64,000 nt of DNA from Lutjanus erythropterus (Eukaryota > Chordata > Actinopteri > Lutjaniformes > Lutjanidae). Below the pieces are notes generated by a model. The model ran no database searches. It was given only the letters and a program-made list of their open reading frames with translations, and was not told the origin of the DNA. The position numbers and the translations under genes are program-made. Numbering within the stretch: position 1 is the stretch's first letter; each line of letters opens with the position of its first letter. Below are positions 12,781-25,600 of this stretch, piece after piece. The DNA is taken from positions 30,427,696 to 30,491,695 of the forward strand of contig CM034603.1 of the NCBI GenBank assembly GCA_020091685.1. Reading direction: 5' to 3'.

Positions 12781-15700
12781 AGGGTGTGCTTTACCAGCAT
12801 GATTAGCACGACAGTGTTGTAGTCCATAAGCATCACTGGAGTGTTAATGAAGCTCACCCTCAAGTGTAATATTGCAATTATACAATGGTTACCAAAAAAA
12901 AAAAAAGATAAAATCAAGATGTATTCGGATTGTGGGGAAATTCAATGTCAAACTAAAAAACTTTTTGCTATAGATATCTCCATTTCCCTGGAAACACATG
13001 AGGTCCAACTAATAACTGGAAAAAAATAGTCACATCAGTAGACTCCTATGTAATGGAACCAAGTTTGCTACTCCAGTTTAAAAAGGTCAACCTGTTAATA
13101 GTGACCCAGTAACAGAGATGATTTCTGGTCAACCAGCCAACTTGAACTATTAATATAATATTTATAAATACCACACATATAAACACAAAACTGCTTTTTT
13201 AGCTCAGTCTTGTAACTAAGAGATCTGCTGAAAACATTTTTTCACATTTAGCCGCTACATCTGTGTGCTTCACAGGTATTTTTAAGATAGCAGCACTGTG
13301 TTTCTGACTCACAGACATGACACACAGATGGATTAAGAGTGTGAAACCGCTTGAAACTGTGACTGCATTGCTTTCGTAACAAATTGCTTACTGATTGAGT
13401 TTGCTTCTGAAGATAAAGAAATTTAAAAAATGCACATTGGCTCAGTCAGGCTATAAAGGATGCCAAGTCTATGTGCAGCTAGTGACACATTTTGAAACAT
13501 GAAACTTTTTCCTTTAATCTGTCACTCTTCTGTAGAAACTATCATGAAACCTATAACACTTGATTTAATGTGATAATCATTGTGAGTATATATATGTATA
13601 AATATGTTGTTTGGCACAGCTGTAAGTTGCTGGAAAAGCTTTAAAAGTGCTTGAAGTTGACTGTTGAAGTGTAGGAACAGTCGAAATGTATTGAAAAAAC
13701 ATAGATATAATCATTTCCAAATTTCACAATATGTTTATTTAATGAAATATTCAGCTCCAATCAATATTTGTTGGCATTTAGTCTTTCAAAAGCAACTCTT
13801 TCCCTGCGGTTGCAAAATCGTTTACTCACTGAGGGGTTCTGTGGCAATCTAACAGTGCCATAAATTTTATTCATTAAAGAAAGTTGATTAAATTATCCTA
13901 AACTGTTACTTTAACAGTTGCAGGAAATAGCCTAACAGCAGGTCATAGTCTATAAAGGCCCTCTGTGGTTTGTCATTTATTTTCATGAATAAAAAGAGAA
14001 ATATCCCTCAGTGTGCTTTAGTGCTGATTTGATCACTTTCTAAAAGTCTAGCTGACCAATCAGGTTCCTTTTTTTGGAACTGCTTGTTGTATAAATTACA
14101 TCCCAAAACTAAAATTTTCCATTTACATAAACAGTATGTATCTGACTAACCCTATCACTCTCTGTGTGGTCTGTGTTGTAGCTCTGCTCCATCCTATAAT
14201 CCCTTTCTCTCCAGTCGTTGTTTGGTGAGGGTGGTAATGCGTCACCGGGGGCATATTGTAACTATTATCATAGATTAACACTCCCTGCCTCCTTCATATC
14301 TCCATAAGCTCCAGTGGTCACATCAGCTCCCTGACCGCTAAGCTGTGCAGCATGGATCGCTGTGTACATCGAGTCCCAGCGGGGAGATACGCACACAATC
14401 ACAAGGGTGCAAGTGTGCGTTCATGGTCTGATATAGAAATGCAAACCACAGCACAGATCTCTAATGTCTTCTTCACTTGCTTCAAAAACTTTACTGCTAA
14501 TTTAATGCTGAATTAAGTGGCTAAAAACAAAAAGAAAATCAATTGTACTTTACTTTAAAAGGGAACTATTGATTGTGAATTTTTGAGTGCCTTTTTGGTA
14601 GCAAGATCTCTGTTTTTGTTCTGCTACTTTGCCAGTAATTTGCATGCTGCTTCACTGACGGTCAGGAAATTCCAGTTCGCACGCCATGTAAGACGATCCG
14701 CACAGAGTCAGCATATTGACCGAGTTGATATGTTTTATATTTGGTGCCATATTTGAGTGCACACAGTAGACAAAGAGACCAACCACCGGGCTCGGGCCTT
14801 TGAGTCTCCGCTGCTCTCCGGCAAAACAAAGCTTCATTCACAGTGTGTGTGAGGAGAAAGGCCTTTCATCTCTGCGTATGTTTAGACAGAAGTCACTGGA
14901 ACGCAGGGCAGAGAACAGGGTAGCGTCACAGCGGAACCCAACACAACTGAGTCTTACATCACAACATCACACCACAACACGAGAGCATCAAAGACAGGAA
15001 GGAAAGTAGATTTTATTGCATTTTTAAAGAGATTATCATTATGACACGCAGGATACATGCTTTACATAGTCATAGGTGATGTACATACAGTAGCTTTTTA
15101 AAACACTTCTTATTTGTTGACTTCTTCCATCCATGCATGTTCTTTGTTCTTCATGCTACAAACTCATATCATTGTGCAATATAAATATAACTACAAAAAG
15201 AACATATCATGATGTAAGCTTCACGTATAGATCCGATATCAATATTTTTAAGTGATAGAGAGAAAACTTGTAATAATAAAAATTCTAATTATAATAATAC
15301 AAAGTAATTTAAATTCATTAAGATAATGATAAACATAATCATAATAAAGGAAAATAGACGTTATAATAGGTTAAATGCACACTAATTAGAAGATAAATTA
15401 AATATTATAGCTTTTCATTGGTGTAACAAAAATGAACTTGAATTTCAGAAAAGGGTGTTTGCTGCAGTTTGCAGCCAACAGGAAACTGACACTGCTGGTT
15501 TGTTGCGGTGATTTCCAAAAGAGAAACAAGGAAGCAAAATAAAATATTTCTGCCATACAAACTTTTACTTTTTATTTCCTGTTTGATTTTTTTTTTTTCA
15601 CTTTATTTACTTGACAGTTTTACCTCTCCAGGCTTCTGTAAACTATTAAAATAAAACAAACTGAGATGAGATCAGTCTTTGGTTGAAGTGGTCACAACTT

Positions 15701-16526
15701 ATTGACGCATAGGCAAGGCAGTTTTATCTGTGTAGTCCTCAACCCTCTCAACAACAGCACAGTTATAAGTGCAAAACTTGACATTAATACAAGATATAAA
15801 AGAAACACAAGGTCATAACTAGCCTTCCATACAGACTGTGGAGTTTTGCCATTTCACTTTACATCATTCTCTGTACAAAAATTTTCATCTGTCCAGATTT
15901 AGTTTAGATTTACATTACACTCCACCTCTTTTTAAATTTTAGTCTTTGCAACCTTATCCCATGTGTTCCATCTCATACAGTTCCCGTATTTTTTTTAATC
16001 CAGATGTTGTCTGTTGGAGGTTTTCAGGTTTTAAACATCACAATAGTGATACATTTAATCACAGCCCCCAAGACTATTTGTAAAATAGATTTTGGCCCTT
16101 CGCCTGCGCAAAACCCTTCCAGAAGTGGCTCAGCTTTCAGACAAGACCAAAAAATACGAGCGTGGTCAGTTTGTGGTCCACATTTTCTCCCAAAAAGAAA
16201 CATTTAAATATGACTTAAAATAAATGAAATAAAATAAAATATTAGTCACAGATTTAGTTGCATTAAAGCTTAATAAACCAACGGTTTTGAGATGTAGCAA
16301 AGTTTGTGAACTATTGCTTTATTGGATATATTCTACTCTAATCCTTAAGCTTAAGTTTTCTTCACCTTTCCACTTTTTCACTGTCCCTTTCTCGCATACA
16401 CATGCGCATTAACACATCTTGCTGCATGCTTCATCTCTTCTCCTGAAAAGGATGGGATGCAGCCCCACCCAGCATTCTTTATACATTGGTTCACTGTTTG
16501 TTTAAATCCCACACAGTCACAAAAGC

Positions 16527-16529
<3 letters not shown>

Positions 16530-16601
<72 letters not shown>
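16530..16601. repeat. Long (TG)n microsatellite
   Basis: About 35 uninterrupted TG units. It creates the three overlapping cysteine-valine open frames on the plus strand, none of them a gene. In a transcript read on the plus strand it would be a UG repeat. Confidence 0.97.
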
Positions 16602-16604
<3 letters not shown>

Positions 16605-17528
16605 GGCGAGAGACGGAGAGTCAGAGGAGAGAGCGATCAGGGTGGGACGTGTTATTGCAACTTATCATCAATCAGACTGCACGGTAGCCACTGGGATTAT
16701 TGTTCCCTGTTTGGCCTGGAGTGTGGCAAGACTGATCTCACCAGGAGAAACACAGAGTCACACTATTAATACAAAATACAGCACGGCCTGAACTTACAAG
16801 AAGGCAGGGACAAGTTCATGTTGTGCTGCAGGAGCATGCTGAGAAAAACAAGGCTCGCTTTGCTGGAGATTCGGCACTTTAACAACATAATATCCTTCTG
16901 TATTTTAAAAGAAACTTGAGTTGGTAATAATTTAGCTTCACAATTAATGACGTTATATATATATTATATATATTTATTCTCTATATTTTAAAGAAACTCA
17001 GTATACTCTGTCCAGTGCCCACCCTGAGTTTGTTAAGATGTGGGGCTTTTTTGATCATATCAGGAGGAAGAAGTGTCAAACAGGGAACTAGTTTTTGTAT
17101 TGTATCATTCTGTGCTGTTCTGTATTATATTGTGCTTTGATGCACCAGTTTTTCGTTTTGTCTGGCCTTTGTCTTGACCTTCCTCAACCTCGCTCGGTCG
17201 TGGTAGTATGACATTTCAGTCATCGAAAGGATTGACATTCATGTGTGCACCTTTTCTGTGGGCTGGCAGTCTGTTTTATTTTGTTCTTCTCTGTCTTTTA
17301 TGTTTGGGTGTGTTTTTTCTCAAGCAATGATGACAAAAGTAAATACTGAATAAAATATTTTATAAAATGACATCTAAAGCAATTTTTGCATATTAGTAGT
17401 CTTTTTTTATAAATCAACAACCAGTGTCTTAGAAATATTCTACTTGCAATATAATATAATATCTTTAAAATTTGTCATTTTGATAAAACAATATAGTCAG
17501 AATGCATTTACATAATATGCTTGCTTCT

Positions 17529-17830
17529 TGGGCTGCAACAGTTATTTTCATTAGCAATTAATCTGCTGATTATTTCCACAATTATTCAAGTAGTCTTTAA
17601 AATTACAAAACAAAATGTGAATAATGCTCATCACAATTTCCCAGAGCCAAAAAGTAACATATTCACATTGCTTCTTTGATCCAACCAATAGTCCAAAACC
17701 CAAAGCTTCTTCATTTACTGTCAGAAATGATTAAAAAAAAAACACAGCAAATTCTTACTGGACCCAACAAATTACATTTTTGCTTGAAAACTTGAAAGAT
17801 ATTTTATTGATGAGTCTCATTCCCAGAATG
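17529..17830. mobile_element. 'GGGCTGCAAC' teleost miniature element, copy 1
   Basis: It begins GGGCTGCAACAGTTATTTTC and continues with 'CAATTAATCTGCTGATTAT'. The inverted counterpart ends the copy at 44715-44985 in TTAATTGCAGCCCTG. Non-coding. Confidence 0.65.
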
Positions 17831-18695
17831 AAACAGCTCTCAGTAGCTATCTTACCGACCTGTGACTGGTCATGAGTCATGGGCTAGATTTTCTAAAGCC
17901 TGAAAACATAGCCAAGAGAAGGAGTCTAGTTTTCTTTCAGACCCCTCAAATTTGAACTTTTGCCCCAGCTTTAAGGCTACAGTTATGAAATATACAAAAA
18001 TGTGATCGTGTGACGTGGAAAAAACATTCCAGAAATGAATGACATGGATGAGTCATTCTGAAGCCGCTTGCTTCATTGTTCTCCTAATTTCTGGCATGAG
18101 CACAGAGCAATGACACATCAGTTTATTCACTAATCACATTCTCATCAGGTATTTTCTCTCTGCGCCATGAAAAATGTGATTTGATGCCTTCTATGGGTCT
18201 CCATAGCACATCCAATTTTTTTTTATTTGCATAATTACCTTTGAATTGCGTCAGTATAATGAGATAATGTGATTTCTCTGCTCTGGTTTTGAATCCCTCA
18301 GTGGAGACAAAAGAGCCAGTCAGCGATAAGACATGTTAAAGATGATATCTGTCTGATTCATCTGCAGTGAGAATCAGCTTTTTCCTGATGGTTGCGTTAC
18401 TGTAGCGGTGCAGACCCGCACAGAAAAAAGGCCAGGACACAGGACAGAGAGCGGTGGTGATTGGATGCCCTCTACTCTGGGAATAGTTGTGGCTTCAGGG
18501 TTGGTTGTATCTGTAGTATTTCCTTCGCTGAGTTCCTGTATCTGCCAGCGAGGGGGAAGATTCCAGGAATCACTGTGTTGTTAGAGCAGGGGTGTCTGGC
18601 TGCTCTGTTGCCGTGGACACCGTCTCTAGCTGCTCCTCAAGGCCGCTGATGTCACAGTAACAGCCATAAACATGGTGTGAGAGGGATGAAGTCTC

Positions 18696-18729
18696 CCTCC
18701 TCCTCCTCCTCCTCCTCCTCCTCCTCCTC
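18696..18729. repeat. (TCC)n microsatellite
   Basis: About 11 CCT/TCC units. They give an arginine run in the minus-strand frame, which is not a gene. Confidence 0.95.
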
Positions 18730-19894
18730 TCTGTCTGCATCTCCATTTCTCTCTGCATGTGATGACCCACACTAATCACTTCTTCTGCGAGTTCTAAAAT
18801 TTCCCTGACGCAGCCCGGCTCTCGCCATTCAGCCACTATGACTCTCCTGTGCAGCCTGACGTTTCCTCTCCCGGGACCTGATCTTTTATTCAAAATGGCT
18901 GCTGCTGTTGGTTGATGGCTTTTTTTTTTTTCGTTGCATGATTCGGCAGAATTGAAAATGTAGTTTGTTAAAGTCAAAGCCACATCCTTAAACATTACCC
19001 TCCTACTTTTAACACTCATCTACGACCTACGTGCGCACTGCTGCAGTTGTGAATCGAAGGGTCGACAGACGGGGTCATATGGGGTGAACGCAACATGATC
19101 CTTCACGCCTTTGCCCCCTCTGCATAACACAGGCACACACACACACACACTATCTCTCCACATACTCTCACCCTGCCCTTGCTGCATACCATTGTCACTC
19201 TCTGGATGAGTGCTATTAGAACCTGCTTTCAACTCCTCTCGTCTCACACACACTCGTGTGCTTTCCCCACACACACCTCTCAGTGTTGTCAGTGTCAGAA
19301 TTCTTCTGAATGCCAGCTCAGCTTATGTACACACTTCGCTTCGGCATGGAAAGTTATGCTTCTGTTGAATCAATTAACATTGGCCCTGAAATATACCCTT
19401 TAAATGGATTCAAAGTTATTTAAACACTTATTTTATTCCATACCATGGGTCAGGCCTATTCAGCTGGCAGCTCTTGGGCCGAATCTGGCCCTTTAACAAC
19501 CTCAATCATCATTTATAAATATGAAAAAGAAGTATATCATTGTGATTTTATTTAAATAATCTGCTAATGTTCTAAGTTTATGAGTATGAACTTTGATCAT
19601 TAGATTTTAATGTGTCAGTGTACTAATTAGCCCATTCATTATTATTATTATTATTATATAGTTACAGAACTATTCATTCTGACTGACAAGAGTGTCTGTA
19701 CACTTGGAATAATAACACAGACAATTTTGCCAATATGTTTCAGTAATACATAGCTAAGTAGTCTGCCTTTATGGACAGGTTTGGGATTTTAATTTACAAA
19801 TAGGCTGATTTATCTTTGCTAGTAATATCTTGGATTCATATTAATGTGTAGAAGGTCTTTCACATTTTTAGCAAGTTTTGCAGCCACTGTAGTT

Positions 19895-20003
19895 TATCCT
19901 ACATGCTTAGAAGGGGAAGGTGAGGCGAAGGGTATTTAAGTTGTTTGCAATCTCCAACTTTACTACTAGATGGCACTAAATTCTACACACTGGAAGTTTA
20001 AAT
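19895..20003 (-). mobile_element. End fragment of the TTAA/AGTGTGTA family
   Basis: On the plus strand it ends TTCTACACACTGGAAGTTTAAA, preceded by 'CTACTAGATGGCACTAAA' and 'GTTGCAATCTCCAAC'. Reverse-complemented, these match the left end of the element at 60309-61049 (AGTGTGTGATTT, GTGACATCTA, AGATTGCAAC). Confidence 0.5.
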
Positions 20004-21299
20004 CTATACTTGAGTCGTAACTTCTAAGCTATCAAAGATATCCGGCTGAAATACTGTGGATCGTGGATCTTCAACAGAGTCCGTGATCCTCTTTAGTTAA
20101 ATATAACATGGCGGAATATTAAATTCTATTTATGCCATATTCTGCCAGTAGATCCCTCAAAATATTATGCATCCAACCTTTAAAAGTACATAAATATATC
20201 CTGTAATATCTCATATCAATTCATTCTTTGCCCAAAGCACAGACCACTGACCAGCTCTTCATCCACATGCTCCCGTCTGTTACTGAGGCAGTAGGAAAGA
20301 TAACAGGGGCACAGAATAGGAGGAGGCATGGCTGTAATCCCGCTGCTAGGCTGGATCTGAAATTTTTTTTAAAAGCAAGTCCAATGAGAACTTGAGCTAG
20401 CAACTTCATACAAGTGGACAAAACAAAATATCTTAAAGAGGCCTCCCCCTGCCATTTAAGTGTCCCCACCCCCCTCCCCCCTTCCCTCGCACCTGTCTGC
20501 TGCTCCAGTGTCGGTGAAAGTTAAGGAGATGGGAAATGGGAATGAAGTCATGTCGGGGTATAGAGATGAATCCCAGCGGGGACAGCTCTGTCAGTGAGGG
20601 AAAGCGCAAGCTGCCGCAGTCAGCTCAGCTGTGCCACAGGGCTGAAAGTAAATACACGTCTTTCCTGAACTGCGGACGTGTCAGTGTGACGTGTGTCTGC
20701 CACCTGTTATCCGATCATGACCCCGACGTGCGCACATTAATGTGTATGCAATCTTGCTTGCATAAGAATATGCATGTGTGTGTCTCGGGCTGCTTCCCAG
20801 ACCTCTCTTCTCCAGACTGAATGTATACTTGGCAGCAAACGGGGATCCCTGTCTTAGATAATGAGTCGAAGACTTTGAAGTATGACCCCCGGATGACTGC
20901 TGATACAATATATACAGATCATATGAGTGGACAGTATTTATAGAGTTAGCTGGACATGTAGCTAAGCTGGATCTTGTGAACTCTGGGGGCTAACACACAC
21001 ACAAACACACACACACACACACGCACACACACTGACACACACAGACATGTCCCTGCTGGGACTGACAGAAATAGCAAGTTGTTAACAATTAGTGATAGAC
21101 CTAAAGTGAATTTGAGTGTCAGTGACATTGAGATAGCTATAAACGCGGCAGCATGCTTTCACTGGGCACATAATTGCTTTCTTCCAGAGCACACACCCAT
21201 CCATTCGAGCATTTACACCATTTATGATTTTATAATGCTGCACAAAACAAAAAAAATATTTTTACATGAGGCCCTTTGATTTTTTAATGCTCTATATAT

Positions 21300-21461
21300 T
21301 ATTATCATTTAATCTGTATTCTCTCTTCTGTTCTAGAGGCAGTGGGAAAGATAGCGGGTCTAGACATGCTCTATATGTTCTATATGAAAACTGTCCTGAG
21401 ATGACTTCTGTTATGATTGGCTGCTATATAAATAAAATTGACTTGACTTGACTTGATCATG
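21300..21461 (+). mobile_element. 3' end of a LINE/SINE-type retroposon
   Basis: The text runs through 'GGCTGCTATATAAATAAAAT' into a (TTGAC)n tail at about 21440-21456. Short tandem tails of this kind mark the 3' ends of fish non-LTR retroposons. No reverse-transcriptase frame remains. Confidence 0.55.
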
Positions 21462-21539
21462 ACACAGACTGATGGAATAAGATACGATCACATATAAGAA
21501 ATATGCTATGCTGGCAGCTGCATGAGGCGGTACAGCATG

Positions 21540-21860
21540 TGTGTTGGCACCGAGTGCTTTGAGCTAAATGCTAACATCAGCATGCTAACATGCTCACAAT
21601 GACAATGCTAATATTAGGGTACGTTTAACTTCTTAGTTTACCATGTTTGCATACCAGCATTTGACAGTTAGCACTAAACAGAGTACAGCTGAGACTGATG
21701 GGAATGTCATTAGGATATTACAATTCCTACAGAGGGAATGTATGTATCATAAAGCAATCTTTGCAGTAGTTGTTGAGATATTTCACTCAAACCACAAATA
21801 TCAACCCCATAGTGGTGCAGGAGGAAAAGTCAGGATATTATCAAAGTCGCTGGAATTCAG
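21540..21860. repeat. 'GCTAACATCAGCATGCTAAC' dispersed teleost repeat
   Basis: It carries repeated GCTAAC/GCATGC phrases followed by 'GGAATGTCATTAGG' and 'TTGTTGAGATATTTCA'. Shorter relatives lie at 56640-56830 and 59925-60010. Confidence 0.6.
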
Positions 21861-22503
21861 CATATGAAAATCACACATCCTTCTGAGTGGATTGAAGTCT
21901 TGCTTTTAGTTCTTGCATGTCTTTGGCAACGCTGTCCAACCATGCATTCATAGACTCCATGATAAGCTTCATGATGTCTTTGAAGTTGCTCTCTTGTTAG
22001 AGTGACATTTCACTGTAAATGTCTTTCTGTTACTCCAGAAGTTTATGTACCTTGCATGCAGAGATGTATTGATCCCTACTTCTAGCTTTCGGAGACACTG
22101 TGCTACTCAGGCTAACTGTGTGAGCTAGGCTAGGCTAGACAAGGCAGGCTAAGCTAGCTGGCTCACCACCGTCATCTGACAGAGGGAGTCCAAGCACAAA
22201 AATATGAACAACAATCCAGATGTATAACCAAGAACTTGAGGCACACAGAGTAAAGAAATCCAGCACAAAACCAAAATCCAGGCATATTCAGATAAAAATC
22301 AAGAACTGGATGACAACAAACAGGATGGCAACAAACAACAGAATTATTCCATGGCACTAGGAGGGCTAAAAACACTCGAACTTTACCGTGGTTGTTTCTA
22401 CAAATACTTGCCCATATACTGTATGGATACCACATTTCCAATGTGGAAGTCTAACTTACAGGGCATGCATTGTTCTGACTGTTGTTCCATTTTGTCTCCT
22501 CAG

Positions 22504-22674
22504 GGCCGTTGTTCCAGGGAGAACTGCAAGTACCTGCACCCTCCTCCCCACCTAAAGACCCAGCTTGAGATCAATGGCAGGAACAACCTGATCCAGCAGA
22601 AGAACATGGCCATGCTGGCCCAGCAGATGCAGCTCGCCAACGCCATGATGCCTGGCACCCAGCTACCACCTATG
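22504..22674 (+). CDS. mbnl1: mbnl1 exon: end of zinc finger 2 and linker
   Basis: 171 nt, 57 codons, phase 0 at both ends. The acceptor is TCTCCTCAG and the donor ATG|GTGAGA. It starts [20 protein letters not shown], supplying two cysteines and the histidine of CCCH finger 2. The first cysteine is on the missing upstream exon. The linker is glutamine- and methionine-rich. The longer open frame beginning at 22351 is intron read-through. Confidence 0.95.
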
Positions 22675-25600
22675 GTGAGAGGCCACACACGTATGAACAC
22701 ACCACAGCTACTGCCCATGGTGAGACCACATACACATAAAAGCTCACACATATACAGCTCCCTCACTGTCTGCGTGGCTCTTTCCGTCTGTCATCTTTTT
22801 GTCAGTCCCTCTTTTTCCACAGTCTTAGACATGCGTGTTCCAAAAAGGTTCTTCCTGAAGAACTGAGGTTCTACCCAGAACCATTAGCTTCTGAAAAACC
22901 CTTTGTTGAAGAAAGGATTCGTCATGGGTTCTTTGTAAGACTGAAGGTTCCATTAAGAACTATGGACGTTCCTGGCAACTAATCCCCTCGTCGATTAAAC
23001 ACAAATTTTAATTTAGCCTAGTCAACTAGTCTAACAGTAAGAAAACACAGTTAATTACAGTCTACAATCCCCGGGAGCATTGCACTTTGCGCCGTGCAAT
23101 ACAAACATTGCACATTAACCTACAAAACATGACAACTCAGTAAATGCTTCACCTTTTCAAACCAAAAAAGATCACAGTGTCTTGGAGGTAAACAACATAG
23201 TTTACCCAGAGCTGACAGCCTGACACATTGTGGCTAACATTAACCGCTCGAGCAGCAGCAGCTGCTCTGCTTTCAGGTTAATGTCTATGTCTGTGCTGAA
23301 TGTGGTGACACATTGCTCCAGTCGAGTGGTTATATACCAGTTTATTCTGTCACAGCCTACATTCAATAGAATTTTCATTTTCTATGTCAAAACACTGCCA
23401 AACCACGCTGGTTTTACAAGCTGTCATCTGTCTGACTTAACTGATAAAAACATACGTGCTGGGCGAGAGCAGCTGCAGCCCTGACTAATGGCGACGTTGA
23501 AGCATATAGTCAACGTCCCTATTAGAGAACCCTTTTCATCCACAAAAGATGAAGATGGAAGAAAGTATTCTTCAAGGATTGTTAAGGGTTCTTTGAACCA
23601 TAATATAAAAGGGTTGCCGGGGGAACACCCTGAGTGAATTATAAATAGAAACCTTTGGAATATAAAAGGGTTGTCAATAGGACCTTTGGTGTGTTCTAGA
23701 TAAAACCCTTGGAATATGAGAAAGTTCTTGGTAGAACCCACTGGGTAGTTTCTTGTTAGCACCCAGCAGGTGGAGAGGTCCTTGATAAAGGCCCCAGACA
23801 GGGTTCTGGATAAAACCAGTACACTATAGAAAGGTTCTCCGTAGAATATCTCACAGAGGGTTTTGTAGCAAACCTTTCACAGTTGGTTCTTGGTGAAAAA
23901 CTGTGCTGGGTTCTAGGTTGAAAGCTCTGAGGTTCCAAACTTTTACAAAAAAGGTTCTAATGGGAACCAAAAAGGGCTCTCCTATAGGACGAGCCAGATT
24001 GTGATGTATGCATTTTATCCACACTCATTTCACTCCTCTGCTTTTACTTTGTTCTCATCCAGCCCATGTTCTCGGTGACGCCAGGCCTGGCCACCAACGC
24101 CAGCGCAGCAGCAGCTGCAGCTGCAGCCTTTAATCCCTACCTGAGCCCTGTGTCACCAGGCCTGATGCCCCCAGAGATCCTGCCCAGCACCCCTGTTCTC
24201 ATGGCGTCCAGTCCCACCGTCAGCCAAGTCCCCAACGCTGCTGCTGCTGCGGCCCAGAAACTGCTGAGAACAGACAGACTCGAGGTAACACACACACTCA
24301 TGAAAACAACCTGGTTTTCAATGACGTGTTATGTAACATAGAATCAACGCACTCTTCCCAAAGAGTTCCAGGGAAACTCTAATAAACTCTACTTCACGAT
24401 GTGTCTCTTTTTTTAGAGCGAGTTGAACTGCACAGGATCATAATGAGGCTGCAAATGAGACAAGTGTTGTTAACAAGTGGTTTAACAAGCATACGAATAA
24501 CTGCACCCTTTATTGGACCTGCATAAACTGTTTCTGAAACTGAATTTTATTATTAATAGCAGGTACCATTATGCAAAGTAGAGGGTAATTAAATGAAAAT
24601 ACAAATAAAACCACCAGAGGTTCATAAACTGTTATATTTCATCAGCTTATGATGTCGAGTAGCTTCCTTTGTAATTAAGAGTTGATTATTTTTTTCATGA
24701 ACCTGCTCTCACTTAATCTGCCTCGTCTGATCCAGCACACTTTGTGCTTTCATACAGTACACTGCACAAAACTGTTTCCTGATGAGCCTCAACTTGTTGA
24801 ATATTTATTTGCGTGTAAAGAACAGTGGTGATTGCAATAGTGCAGGTGATTATATTGCAACAGCGAAGCAACACGTTCTTTCTAGTCAAGAAAAACAATT
24901 TTTTGTGGCAGTGTTGTAATCTGGTCTATCGAGGCTACTGTCAGTAGAGAACTTCCTTCTTTGTATCGTGGCTGCTGGTATAAAGAAGAAAGAAGCCTTC
25001 GCTCTCTGATTCTGAGAGACCTCCACCAAAATTAAACTCTGTTGTTGCTGCATTGCAAATATCTGAAATATCTCAACATCAGATTTCCTCTTAGCGTCTT
25101 TAAACGTTTTTCTACAAAACAAAGAATCACAAAACCACACAAGAGACCCATCGATGCAAGGTAAATCCTCAAAAGGCCCTAGTAGAGTGCTCTTTTTATA
25201 GAATGTTTCCTCTTTTAAATGACACCAGGAAAATCAAGAAGTGAAGTACAAACGCAGCTGATACCTTTATTGTCGTTGTGTGGCACATGTTGAAGTTCAA
25301 ACACTCAGAGCAGAAGAGCAGAGTAGATAGCAGATAAGCAGCACCCATGTGTTCATCATGCCTCTAATGTAAAAGAAGGTGCTGCCCTCTGGTGTCTCAC
25401 ATATAGACTTTTAAAAATGTCTGCGACGCCAACAAACACATTACAGTTCTTCATAAAAAAAAAGTTAATCATGAGATTAACGGTTTATTCTGTTAAACTG
25501 CAAAAGCATCAGCGTAACCTGTACCTTCCTCTGTGTAATATTTATTCAGGAACTCCAGTTCTAGTTAAACAGGAAGTACACGCGTAAGAAGGAAGGCTCT

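Larger units (their letters stand above)
1..22503 (+). other. mbnl1: Presumed long 5' intron of mbnl1, no coding exon seen
   Basis: No stretch here matches the missing first coding exon of muscleblind, which carries zinc finger 1 and the first cysteine of finger 2, and no other gene is recognisable. The first exon found downstream (22504) opens in the middle of zinc finger 2, so the preceding exon must lie left of position 1. That makes this stretch intronic by inference. The open frames here are short, low in complexity (CA/TG repeats) or lie in transposon relics. The recognisable contents are listed separately: microsatellites, several miniature transposon families and a LINE-like tail. An unannotated non-coding RNA or an alternative promoter cannot be excluded by eye. 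Confidence 0.6.

Noticed and set aside
16457..16791. Three overlapping Cys-Val-rich frames
   Set aside because: All are translations of the (TG)n microsatellite.
22351..22866. 171-residue plus-strand frame
   Set aside because: Only 22504-22674 is a real exon. The sides are read through the acceptor and donor sites and match nothing.
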